In this document: positions 57,318 through 64,000 of the stretch, piece by piece | How positions within the stretch are numbered: position 1 is the first letter of the stretch | Layout of the letters: the number at the start of each line of letters is the position of its first letter | From: Mogibacterium sp. | GTDB taxonomy: Bacteria; Bacillota; Clostridia; Peptostreptococcales; Anaerovoracaceae | Assembly (NCBI GenBank): GCA_017512145.1 | Contig: JAFWHB010000022.1 | Location: 107,355-171,354, forward strand | Direction of reading: 5' to 3' | DNA length: 64,000 bases | Program-made: the position numbers and the translations under genes | Notes under the pieces: model-generated | Told to the model about the DNA's origin: nothing | The model's input: only the letters and a program-made list of their open reading frames with translations | The model's database searches: none

Positions 57318-57369
57318 CCCCGCTGTCCCGCTCATTCGCTAAAATTTCAGCGTCGAGCGAGTGTCGGGG
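57318..57369. repeat. Nested inverted repeats between head genes
   Basis: CCCCG (57318), CGCTC (57329) and GCT (57338) pair in order with AGC (57349), GAGCG (57355) and CGGGG (57365), giving a long interrupted hairpin just before the gene at 57298. There is no T run. Probably an mRNA processing or stabilising structure that sets different levels of capsid and connector proteins. Confidence 0.45.
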
Positions 57370-57411
57370 AATAAATGTCCGGTTTCGACTCTGAAAGCCT
57401 TCTCGCGCCTT

Positions 57412-57786
57412 TTAGAAGCCTATCTTTGTTATAGTGATAGCTCCAGAACTGAGCGCTGCTTTATAAAGAGTCACTCCGTCAGCGTCTACGCTTCCGGTTG
57501 GTGTTACTGCTGAGCCGTCGATTGTGAATCCTTTGTAATCGTAAGCCGGCACAAAGTAGATTGTTGCTGAGCTTACGCTTGAAGCTGTCGCATCTATGTC
57601 GATTGACTCTGCTGGCTGTGAGCAAAGAAGCGGAGCGCTTCCGCTTGTAACCTTAAAGTTGCCGTCTACGTCGAGAGCGTCAAGCTTTGCAAGTGTTGAG
57701 TTGTTGCTATCCATCTTCAGGATAAGACCATAAAGTGAGAGAAGGTCTGTCGCCTGAACGGGAACGATTCTATCTTTATTGATCAT
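57412..57786 (-). CDS. Head-decoration-like protein
   Basis: A 124-residue beta-rich protein: MINKDRIVPVQATDLLSLYG, VTSGSAPLLCSQPAESIDIDAT and YYFVPAYDYKG-type segment (IYFVPAYDYKGFTIDGSAV). Position two genes after the capsid suggests capsid decoration. No firm family recognised. Confidence 0.6.
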   Translation of the reverse strand: MINKDRIVPVQATDLLSLYGLILKMDSNNSTLAKLDALDVDGNFKVTSGSAPLLCSQPAESIDIDATASSVSSATIYFVPAYDYKGFTIDGSAVTPTGSVDADGVTLYKAALSSGAITITKIGF

Positions 57787-57815
57787 CGTTTTATACCTCC
57801 GAATTTATTATTTTG

Positions 57816-58043
57816 TTATGCCTGGATCTCATCTGTTCCGACCGCCCATTTTCCTTCAGCAACTTTCAGAACCTTTCCGTTGTCGGCTGCTGTTACCTTT
57901 GGAAGCTCTGGAGCTGTTGCTGTTGCTGCAACTGTTGCGATTGCTTTTATAACGTCCGGAATGAGAGTCATGTCTGCGACGTCCTCGGCGCTTCCGCCAA
58001 GTGCCACATATAAAGCTTTGAGAGCATCAACTGTTTGAGCCAT
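57816..58043 (-). CDS. Head fibre-like protein
   Basis: A 75-residue protein, MAQTVDALKALYVALGGSAE, then TAPELPKVTAADNGKVLKVA and EGKWAVGTDEIQA. The LPxVTxxDNGKVLxVxxGxWxV repeat is the phage head-fibre signature. Starts 19 bp after the capsid gene. Confidence 0.75.
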   Translation of the reverse strand: MAQTVDALKALYVALGGSAEDVADMTLIPDVIKAIATVAATATAPELPKVTAADNGKVLKVAEGKWAVGTDEIQA

Positions 58044-58062
58044 GATTTCGCCCTCCCTTCAA

Positions 58063-59325
58063 TTAGTTAGCCTTCTTCGTGATGAGATAGAAGCTATATG
58101 GATTGAGGACCTTTCCGTCTACTACAACGAGAGCCTTTTCAACCCATTCATTTGTATCTTCATCGAAGTATCTTCTCATTGTGAAGCCAAAGTTCTCGTT
58201 TATAGCGTAGTCTTCAGGGTTCCAGAAGATACCTACTACATCGCCGGCTGAAGCTGTGTCGAAATCTGCAATGATATCAGGTTCAGTGAGTGAAACCTCA
58301 CGGCCGAAGAATCTTCCGCTTGGATTTACTGCGTCGCCGTCATTAACTTCGAGTCCTGTCGCCTGCCTGAAGATTGGGTTTCCGTTTGCGTCGCTCATTG
58401 TCTCCAGATAAGCGTCAACGGTTGAAGCTGCGAACATGAACTCTCCTGATCTATAACCGAGTGGAATCTTTGCGAAGAAATTCTTTCTCCAAGCCTTCCA
58501 GTCGTTGATCTCTGCTGCTGACATCTGAATTGTATGTCCTGCAAGATTGGTCACTCTTTCATCGTTAAGGATTCCGAGCATCTGTCCCTTTCCTGAGCCG
58601 TTAACGATTCCGAAGTCCATTGCTTTAACATAAGCGATAGCGATAACCTTTGTGATCTCAGCTTCGAAACTCTCAAGAGTGAGAAGATTTGCAAGGAATG
58701 TCTGAGCGATCCTGATTTCAGCTGTGTTATATTTGAATGAAACTGTTCCAAGCTTGTCTGTCTTCTGGCGCGGAGAAACTGTTTCTTCAGTAATCCACTT
58801 GAAGTCAGCTTCGAGCGCTCCGATCGGATAATCAACACCACCCTTGATGTTTGTCTTTCTAACTTTGGCGTAAAGGTTGCCATATCTCTTTCTTACGGTG
58901 TTGATGACTTCTCTCATGATAGTGAGTGGAATCGCTGCGCCGGTCTCATTAGTTGAGATTACTTCTCCGTTTCTAGTGATCGGAGTTCCGTTCTGAACGT
59001 ACTTCCAGAACGCATTTCTGTACTCCATAGACTCCAGGAAGTTTTCTTTTCTTTCTTCCTTCTTCGTTGAGAAAGCGCCGAGAACTTCTCCGCCGACAAG
59101 CTGAGCATTTTCCGGAGCCTTGCCCCTTGCTTCCTGAGAAGCTTCTTCCTCTGCTATCGCGTCAAGTTCTGCCTGAGTCTCTTCAATCTCTGCCTTTACA
59201 TCGTCGAGCTGTTCTGTGAGTGAACGAACTTCGTTGACGTCTGTTGATGCATCGCATCTCTGAGAGAGCTTCTGTTTCTTGTCAAGAAGTCTCTGCATCC
59301 TCTGTTCAAGAATCTTTTTTCTCAT
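58063..59325 (-). CDS. Major capsid protein, HK97 fold
   Basis: A 420-residue precursor. Residues 1-75 are a coiled-coil scaffold (delta) domain (DVNEVRSLTEQLDDVKAEIE), removed by the protease after about residue 100. The shell part has TGAAIPLTIMREVINTVRKRYG, VDYPIGALEADFKWITEE and KAMDFGIVNGSGKGQMLGIL, typical of HK97-family capsids. Directly follows the protease gene by 14 bp. Confidence 0.95.
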   Translation of the reverse strand: MRKKILEQRMQRLLDKKQKLSQRCDASTDVNEVRSLTEQLDDVKAEIEETQAELDAIAEEEASQEARGKAPENAQLVGGEVLGAFSTKKEERKENFLESMEYRNAFWKYVQNGTPITRNGEVISTNETGAAIPLTIMREVINTVRKRYGNLYAKVRKTNIKGGVDYPIGALEADFKWITEETVSPRQKTDKLGTVSFKYNTAEIRIAQTFLANLLTLESFEAEITKVIAIAYVKAMDFGIVNGSGKGQMLGILNDERVTNLAGHTIQMSAAEINDWKAWRKNFFAKIPLGYRSGEFMFAASTVDAYLETMSDANGNPIFRQATGLEVNDGDAVNPSGRFFGREVSLTEPDIIADFDTASAGDVVGIFWNPEDYAINENFGFTMRRYFDEDTNEWVEKALVVVDGKVLNPYSFYLITKKAN

Positions 59326-59339
59326 TGTGGTTTGTCCTC

Positions 59340-60002
59340 CTAAAAATTAGATTTGAAATGATACTTCGCTTTTGCGAGTGCGAGTTCTCGTTCGGTGTCT
59401 GCCGAATTGTTTTCGCGTGTCTGCTTTCTCGCGGTCTCCACCTCGAGCCTTGCTCTCTCCAGAGCTTCGGAGCTGCTTCGCGCATTTATTGAAGTTGAGT
59501 CATACGCCGGAAATGTTACAGCGCTGACTTCAACGACTGATCCTATTTTGATAATGTGCCGGGTCGGATGATCACTCTCCAGGTTCTCCCATTCCTCATC
59601 ATCTATTGAGAACATGAAGCTCATTCCGGTTACATCGCCACGCTTAACGGCTGAATATAAAGCTCGAGCTTCAGCGTTGTTCTCCGTGTCGAGTTCTGCG
59701 CTGATCGACATTCCTTCATAGTCTGTCGAAAGCTGCATCGTTGAGTTGCCGTTGTTTCTTCTGGAACGTGCGAGCGGTATGTTTGAAATGTCATGATTCA
59801 CAAGAAAACGAACGTCTGACAGATCTGCGCCGTCGAGCGCCCCTCTGTCAATTATTTCGTCAAACCATCCGAGATCTGTCACCGACTCGTAAACTATCGG
59901 GCGACCTGTTATCACGCTTCCTTTTTCTTCTGAATCGTCAAGCGCTCTGACTTCGCACATATACGAGCGAGATTCGAGCTGTTTCTTTTCTTTGTCTGCC
60001 AT
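59340..60002 (-). CDS. Prohead protease, HK97 family
   Basis: A 220-residue serine protease. FLVNHDISNIPLARSR holds the catalytic His and GDVTGMSFMFSIDDEEW the nucleophile Ser; SVVEVSAVTFPAYDSTSINAR completes the site. It cleaves the capsid scaffold domain during head maturation. AGGTAAAAA upstream, close behind a terminator-like hairpin. Confidence 0.95.
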   Translation of the reverse strand: MADKEKKQLESRSYMCEVRALDDSEEKGSVITGRPIVYESVTDLGWFDEIIDRGALDGADLSDVRFLVNHDISNIPLARSRRNNGNSTMQLSTDYEGMSISAELDTENNAEARALYSAVKRGDVTGMSFMFSIDDEEWENLESDHPTRHIIKIGSVVEVSAVTFPAYDSTSINARSSSEALERARLEVETARKQTRENNSADTERELALAKAKYHFKSNF

Positions 60003-60014
60003 TTTTTTACCTCC

Positions 60015-60053
60015 AAAAATAAAGAGCCTAATAACTTTTTAGTTACTAGGCTC
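60015..60053 (-). terminator. Strong terminator-like hairpin inside the head operon
   Basis: On the minus strand GAGCCTAGTAACT (60053-60041) pairs with AGTTATTAGGCTC (60036-60024) over 13 bp (one G-T), loop AAAA, followed by TTTATTTTT. It stands between the Com-like gene and the protease, where termination would switch off all head and tail genes, so it is more likely an attenuator or an antitermination point. Confidence 0.7.
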
Positions 60054-60174
60054 ATAGGCTCACATTTATTAGTTTTCTGCATTTTTTACATTTTATCTGA
60101 AGTCCTTTAATCACTGCATCAGGAGCTATCATGAAGAGCTTCTGTCCACATTCAGGACATAAGAACCACGTCAT
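60052..60174 (-). CDS. Com-like zinc-knuckle mini-protein, 40 residues
   Basis: ATG 60174 to TGA 60054-60052. FLCPECGQKLFMI and IKCKKCRKLINVSL give two CxxC pairs binding one zinc, as in Mu Com and the short KTR-type phage proteins. Mu Com is a translational activator that melts an mRNA stem. Here the gene directly precedes a strong hairpin in the same transcript, and its last codons enter that hairpin. A regulatory link is inferred. Confidence 0.8.
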   Translation of the reverse strand: MTWFLCPECGQKLFMIAPDAVIKGLQIKCKKCRKLINVSL

Positions 60175-60177
60175 AAC

Positions 60178-61431
60178 TTACACCTCTTCTTTTTCTTCAT
60201 CCACAATATCAACATTTACATTTGCATCTTTACCAACCTGGTACTGATCCGCGTTGTTCGCATCAATCCAGTTGAGCGACATATATCTTTTACCTTCCAA
60301 TTCAGGAAGCGGCCGGAGTCCGAGAGCCGTTCTCTTTTCATTTTCGAAAAGTCCTCCGGTTGGCGATAAAATATTGATCATCTCGAGCGTCTGAGAAATC
60401 GTCATGAAAATGAGTTCTTTCGGATAGAACTCGATTCGATTTCGAAAAGCTTTCTCTCGAAAAGTGAACATTTTCTTCGTAAACGCCTGAGACATCGAGA
60501 CAATGAGCGGTTCGAGAGTTTTTTGATAAAAAGCTTCGTATTGCTCTTTTGTGTAGTCTCCCATCAGTATTGGAAGCGGAACCCCGAAGTTTCGGAGAAT
60601 CTTCTCGTCAATAAACTTCAGCGTGTCAGCGTCCACGAGTTCGAGCTTGTGTTCAAGTGGCGTGTATTCTGTCTTTAAATCCAACGGCAAGATTCCGGAC
60701 TCGTTATTGTTTATCTTTGTTTCAAACTCTCGAATTGCTTCGTGAATCTTCTCGTTATCCATCAAAGTGTTGTATTTCATGATGCCGTTCACGTTATAGC
60801 TTGCCTTCATAGCTTTTGCGAGTCCGTCGAGAAGCTGTTTGTTGAGTTCAAGCGTCTTGAGCAAAGCTTCATGATTCGGTTGTCCGAGTTCGTCTCCGCC
60901 CATGTATTGATTGATTGAATAGTTATATTTCAAGTGAATGACGTTCTCATATGGAAACGTGGTATTGTATCCGCTGGCAAACCAAAACTTCACGAAAAGT
61001 CTTCCGGCTGCATCTTCTATGAAATCGACTTCGGTCGGATTTATCGGATAAAGTGCTTCATAATCTCGACGTTCTTCGCCGTTATCCGTCCACATCTTAT
61101 AGACCGGCACGATAAAGGCGTTATAGTTCAGCATTAAAAGCCAGGTCACTTTCTCGAGAAACTCGCTCGTTGTCATGAGCGGATTCGGATCTGACAAAAC
61201 GTCTTGAATTGTTGAGGTCCTGATCGGCGTCGGGTCGTCGCCCTTATATCTGACATGAGTCGGATTCAATTTCTTTATTTCGTCGACAATACACTTGACC
61301 GCTTGTTGAACTACGTCCGAAAGATAGATGTTCGTTCCAAACTGCGAATAAACCGGAATGAGTCCGTTCAACGTTTGGGCGAATGTATAATTCTTCGGTG
61401 GGCGTCTGAAAAGTTTATCAAACCACTTCAT
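60178..61431 (-). CDS. Portal protein, HK97 family
   Basis: A 417-residue portal: MKWFDKLFRRPPKNYTFAQT, VVQQAVKCIVDEIKKLNPTHVRY, TWLLMLNYNAFIVPVYKMW and LGLRPLPELEGKRYMSLNWI are characteristic of the Phage_portal family. Forms the dodecameric DNA gate. Seven bases after the TerL stop. Confidence 0.95.
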   Translation of the reverse strand: MKWFDKLFRRPPKNYTFAQTLNGLIPVYSQFGTNIYLSDVVQQAVKCIVDEIKKLNPTHVRYKGDDPTPIRTSTIQDVLSDPNPLMTTSEFLEKVTWLLMLNYNAFIVPVYKMWTDNGEERRDYEALYPINPTEVDFIEDAAGRLFVKFWFASGYNTTFPYENVIHLKYNYSINQYMGGDELGQPNHEALLKTLELNKQLLDGLAKAMKASYNVNGIMKYNTLMDNEKIHEAIREFETKINNNESGILPLDLKTEYTPLEHKLELVDADTLKFIDEKILRNFGVPLPILMGDYTKEQYEAFYQKTLEPLIVSMSQAFTKKMFTFREKAFRNRIEFYPKELIFMTISQTLEMINILSPTGGLFENEKRTALGLRPLPELEGKRYMSLNWIDANNADQYQVGKDANVNVDIVDEEKEEV

Positions 61432-61438
61432 TTTGTGC

Positions 61439-63148
61439 TTATCCTCCTATCAACCGCTTATAGTCAGAGCGGTATCTTCTGTATACTTCATAGAGTGAAG
61501 CGAGAGTCACGGAACCATCGATTTTCTTTGCGTTTTCAGTCTTGATGATTATCGCTTGCCGGTAGTCGTTTATCTTCAAACAGCTATTTTTAAAACACCA
61601 CCGGTCGACCGGGTTCTCGTTGTAGTTTATGAGCTGCGCTTTCAGTTCTGTTTCAACAAGTCGAATCGCATTGTTGAGCGTTTTTGCATCCTGAAGAATC
61701 ATCTCGACGTCTCCGTATTGTTTCGACCAGTTGTATTCTTCCATTCGTCGGAGCCAGTCTTTCGCAAATCGCTGATCATACCCACATTTGTAAAGAGCGA
61801 TTTTGTGTTCTTTCTGGAGCTTGAAAAACCAATCTGCAACAACTGTCAAATCAATGTCGTTTCCTTCGCATATAGTGATATAACCTTGCTCTGCCCATTC
61901 TTTATAGTGAGCGTCGGCGTTGTGGTCGTCGTTCTCCGGATCCAGCTTCGATTGTGGGATGAAATATTGTGTAATAATATATTTCGTCGGGTCATCCGGT
62001 TTCATGACAAGCGCCTTCGCGCAACAAAGGTCGGTCGTCTCTGCTAGATCGACATGGCCGAGACAGAATCCGCCGCGTAAGTCTTCGAGATCGTATTTTG
62101 CCGGATATGTAAAATCTTCAAGATTCAGCCATGACTCCACGCCGTTTTGTTTTTGGTTGAAGTCTTTTGACAGAACAAAGATTCGGTCGGCTTTCGACTG
62201 TTTCGCAAGTTCGACTTGTTCTTCCAGATAGTCGAGACGCTTCACTATTCCCAGAGTCGGATTTGACTTTGCCCAGCTTTTCGGGTTCTGGAAGATCTCC
62301 AGCTCTGAATCCTGAGTGTATAACCACGGAAGATCGCGACTCGCTGAGATGCTGTCGTCTTCTCCGTTGATAATTTTCCGAGCCTTCTTCAGCTCGTCGT
62401 CAAGATAGCCATCAACGACGAAACCTTCTGTTGTCAGAATGAAGAACTTCGGATTCTCTTTCAATGACTGAGACTGTTCGATTGATTTCGGAATCGTGTT
62501 CGTCTTCAGCTCGTGAGCTTCGTCCTGGAAAGCGTCGTCAATGTTTCGGCCTTCTTTGTTCTTCGTTCGCTCTGACATTTTGAAAATCTTTGTATTTGTT
62601 GTCTTGTTCAGAATGAATCGGATGTTCTTCTTTGTGTCGAGATCGTTCGGGTCTATCATTTGCCGCATCAAATCGATTGCGTCATACATTATCGATGCCT
62701 GAGTGTCGTCGTTTGAGCTGCAAACTATATCGGAGCCTTCATTTCCCAGAATGAAAGAAGAAAGCGCGAGCGCTGAGCATAGTTCCGACTTTCCGTTCTT
62801 TCTCGCTATTAAAAGCAAAATCTTTTTGAACCTGTCGTTTCCGTCTTTCATCTTGAATGAATAAACGGCTGAGATGAAAGCCTTCTGAAACAAGAGAAGC
62901 TTCATCGGTTTTCCATAGAACGGAGACTTCGTCAACTTGACGCAATTCTCGATGAAGTCAATCCGGAGATCTGCGTCGGTCGAGTCGTAGTCGTATTCGT
63001 CGCCGTTCATGTCTTCAATCAAGTTCTCAAGCTCCATCATGAGTTCGTTTCCGACTATGATTTCGCCCTTCTTTGCTTTTTCGAAGTATTCTTCAAGAAA
63101 TCCGTTCGTTTTTATGATCATTTTTATTCTTTCCTTGACTTCACCCAT
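61439..63148 (-). CDS. terL: Terminase large subunit
   Basis: A 569-residue packaging motor. ATPase: LLLIARKNGKSELCSALALS near residue 110 (Walker A) and NIDDAFQDEAHELKT near 205 (Walker B/coupling). Nuclease: FCLGHVDLAETTDLCCAK near 365, YKCGYDQRFAKDWL near 455 and DGSVTLASLYEVYRRY at the end carry the metal-binding acids. It is the HK97-type family usually linked to cos packaging. Overlaps TerS by 25 bp. Confidence 0.96.
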   Translation of the reverse strand: MGEVKERIKMIIKTNGFLEEYFEKAKKGEIIVGNELMMELENLIEDMNGDEYDYDSTDADLRIDFIENCVKLTKSPFYGKPMKLLLFQKAFISAVYSFKMKDGNDRFKKILLLIARKNGKSELCSALALSSFILGNEGSDIVCSSNDDTQASIMYDAIDLMRQMIDPNDLDTKKNIRFILNKTTNTKIFKMSERTKNKEGRNIDDAFQDEAHELKTNTIPKSIEQSQSLKENPKFFILTTEGFVVDGYLDDELKKARKIINGEDDSISASRDLPWLYTQDSELEIFQNPKSWAKSNPTLGIVKRLDYLEEQVELAKQSKADRIFVLSKDFNQKQNGVESWLNLEDFTYPAKYDLEDLRGGFCLGHVDLAETTDLCCAKALVMKPDDPTKYIITQYFIPQSKLDPENDDHNADAHYKEWAEQGYITICEGNDIDLTVVADWFFKLQKEHKIALYKCGYDQRFAKDWLRRMEEYNWSKQYGDVEMILQDAKTLNNAIRLVETELKAQLINYNENPVDRWCFKNSCLKINDYRQAIIIKTENAKKIDGSVTLASLYEVYRRYRSDYKRLIGG

Positions 63149-63438
63149 TGACGAAGCGGAGATTCTTCTTCATTTTCTCCGTTTATATCTCCCGATAGTC
63201 TGAACAAGAGTCGAAGGCTGTTGTTGTATTGCTGCATCATTTCTTTGTACTGCTTCGATGCCGGTGTCGCCTTCTGCTGCATCGGGTTCTTCGGATTTAC
63301 TGCAATAAACGGCAACTTCTTCAATTCGGTCAGCTGTTCTTCAATAAATACAATTTCATCAATAAGTTGTGCCGCCTTGATATCGTTTTGACTGCCTGTT
63401 TTGTTTATGATTTTCAGAAGTTCTTCTTTTCGCGTCAT
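63124..63438 (-). CDS. Terminase small subunit-like (P27-type)
   Basis: A 104-residue helical protein: MTRKEELLKIINKTGSQNDI, DEIVFIEEQLTELKKLPF, then VNPKNPMQQKATPASKQYKEMMQQYNNSLRLL, the pattern of short P27-family small terminases. It overlaps TerL. Its classic DNA-binding part is weak; the helix-turn-helix protein at 28041 could complement it. Confidence 0.8.
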   Translation of the reverse strand: MTRKEELLKIINKTGSQNDIKAAQLIDEIVFIEEQLTELKKLPFIAVNPKNPMQQKATPASKQYKEMMQQYNNSLRLLFRLSGDINGENEEESPLRQWVKSRKE

Positions 63439-63809
63439 GAGGATACCTTCATAAACATTGCTCTAACTGGATATGTCTTTTCCGACTCACCAGAGTTATA
63501 ACAATGTATTCTCATTTCAAACGTGCCGCCACCAAAAGGAATAACACCGACGCTCGGATAAACAACATTGTTGTGAACCTTGAAGTTCTTCATCCATCGA
63601 TTATCGAGGTTATCCTTGTATTCAATACCGATTAAGATATATTTATTTGGATTACCATCTTCCATTCCAGCTGCTTGCAGCTCTTGTGATTGCAAAGTTA
63701 CATATGCAGTTTCGCCAGCCGGTACAGTTACCGAAGTTGTAATCACAACTATGTCGCCCTTCGGCAAGACATCAACTTTTTCTTTGTTGTTATTAAATCC
63801 GTAAGCCAT
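63435..63809 (-). CDS. Phage protein of unknown role at the head of the packaging operon
   Basis: About 124 residues from ATG 63809 (MAYGFNNNKEKVDVLPKGDI) with CGGAGG upstream. Beta-rich throughout (VVITTSVTVPAGETAYVTLQ, MRIHCYNSGESEKTYPVRAM), resembling a small virion or fibre-associated protein. MAYGFNxNKEK-type starts are found in structural proteins of related phages. Overlaps TerS by 4 bp. No function assigned. Confidence 0.65.
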   Translation of the reverse strand: MAYGFNNNKEKVDVLPKGDIVVITTSVTVPAGETAYVTLQSQELQAAGMEDGNPNKYILIGIEYKDNLDNRWMKNFKVHNNVVYPSVGVIPFGGGTFEMRIHCYNSGESEKTYPVRAMFMKVSS

Positions 63810-63839
63810 ATAAAACCTCCGTTTTTGACGCTTTTTCAC

Positions 63840-64000
63840 TTTTTTTGAATTTATATGTTAAATTTTTTCAATTTTTGGATTCCAAAAATCTCATTTTTTC
63901 ACTTATCAAGACATGTTTTCCTTATTATACCATAAATGCAAGTTTGGTTAAGTGATTTGTCTTGACCGCTTTTACTCCCGATACGCATCGTAGATACACC
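63840..64000 (-). promoter_or_regulatory. Promoter and upstream region of the packaging/structural operon
   Basis: No gene seen. On the minus strand an extended -10, TGGTATAAT (63932-63924), lies about 115 bases upstream of the ATG at 63809, with no good -35. Between them are an ATTTTTGG/CCAAAAAT hairpin (63871-63889) and three GTGAAAAA-like repeats. Near the edge, TTTTACTCCCGATACGC (63970s-63980s) resembles one arm of the att-like site at 45168-45227. Confidence 0.5.

Larger units (their letters stand above)
25726..64000 (-). mobile_element. Temperate siphophage genome (prophage or linear phage), about 38 kb visible
   Basis: A co-linear set of packaging, head, tail, lysogeny, recombination, replication, late-control and lysis genes occupies everything right of purH, with almost all genes on the minus strand. 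Each functional module appears once, so it is one genome rather than two elements. Portal, protease and capsid are HK97-like and the tail genes indicate a long non-contractile tail. The element uses a large serine recombinase. The left limit is 25.72 kb; the right limit is at or beyond the window edge, since the last 160 bases look like the promoter of the packaging operon. Gene order begins with terminase and ends with HNH genes, the order of a linear cos-type genome. Confidence 0.9.

Noticed and set aside
25726..63839. Phage-wide recoding of UGA as an amino acid
   Set aside because: All other phage genes, including late ones, end or continue normally without in-frame UGA. Only the fibre gene at 45866 has one.
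25726..64000. Two separate prophages, split near 45.2 kb
   Set aside because: Each phage module occurs once and the halves complement each other: structural genes right, lysogeny, replication and lysis left. One genome explains it better.

Overview
The window holds about 25.7 kb of bacterial chromosome followed by about 38 kb of a temperate siphophage genome. The host looks like an anaerobic Firmicute of class Clostridia. Evidence for this is the paired GlgC/GlgD glycogen genes, a single-chain clostridial-type PurL, a stand-alone AICAR transformylase, an NfnAB-type electron-bifurcating oxidoreductase beside rubredoxin, a cysteine-desulfidase-family Fe-S enzyme and a selenocysteine tRNA. Nearly every gene has a strong GGAGG-type ribosome binding site. 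I cannot name the genus.

Host layout. Bases 1-10.4 kb are a minus-strand glycogen/alpha-glucan block: a GH13 amylase cut by the window edge, glgA, glgD, glgC, glgP, glgB and a second GH13 enzyme. A cysteine-desulfidase-family protein (10.4-11.7 kb) is divergent from a split threonine/serine exporter (11.9-13.1 kb, plus strand). A selenocysteine tRNA follows at 13.2 kb, then a redox cluster of nfnB, nfnA and rubredoxin (13.4-15.9 kb). From 16.2 to 18.5 kb are two paralogous LysR regulators, each with a convergent micro-ORF of 27-28 codons at its 3' end. The purine/folate block fchA, purL, purD, purH runs on the minus strand from 25.7 to 18.5 kb.

Phage layout. At about 25.72 kb host sequence stops at the start of purH and phage sequence begins. 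Read on the minus strand from the right end, the order is: a small protein of unknown role, TerS, TerL, portal, Com-like zinc knuckle, protease, HK97-fold capsid, head decoration and connectors, tail tube, frameshifted tail chaperone, 1616-residue tape measure, distal tail and hub proteins, and fibre genes. Next comes a plus-strand repressor/serine-integrase operon with a palindromic att-like site. Then, again on the minus strand, come Cro, YqaJ exonuclease/RecT recombination genes, replisome organiser and helicase loader, about 20 tiny early genes, a late regulator, holin, endolysin and two HNH genes. This is one complete, co-linear phage genome.

Most notable points. (1) The serine integrase and an apparently intact attP-like palindrome lie in the middle of the element. 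The phage instead meets the chromosome at a GC-rich, cos-like sequence at the end of an HNH gene, directly against purH. This is not the topology integrase-mediated insertion should give, so it is either an assembly chimera or a joining of a linear virion end. (2) A textbook -1 frameshift signal (A AAA AAC plus a 10-bp hairpin) makes the tail chaperone fusion. (3) Two phage promoters carry a palindromic operator exactly filling the 17-bp spacer, with different operator sequences. (4) A fibre gene is interrupted by UGA and by a likely frameshift. (5) The duplicated LysR/micro-ORF modules may be an undescribed small regulatory unit.
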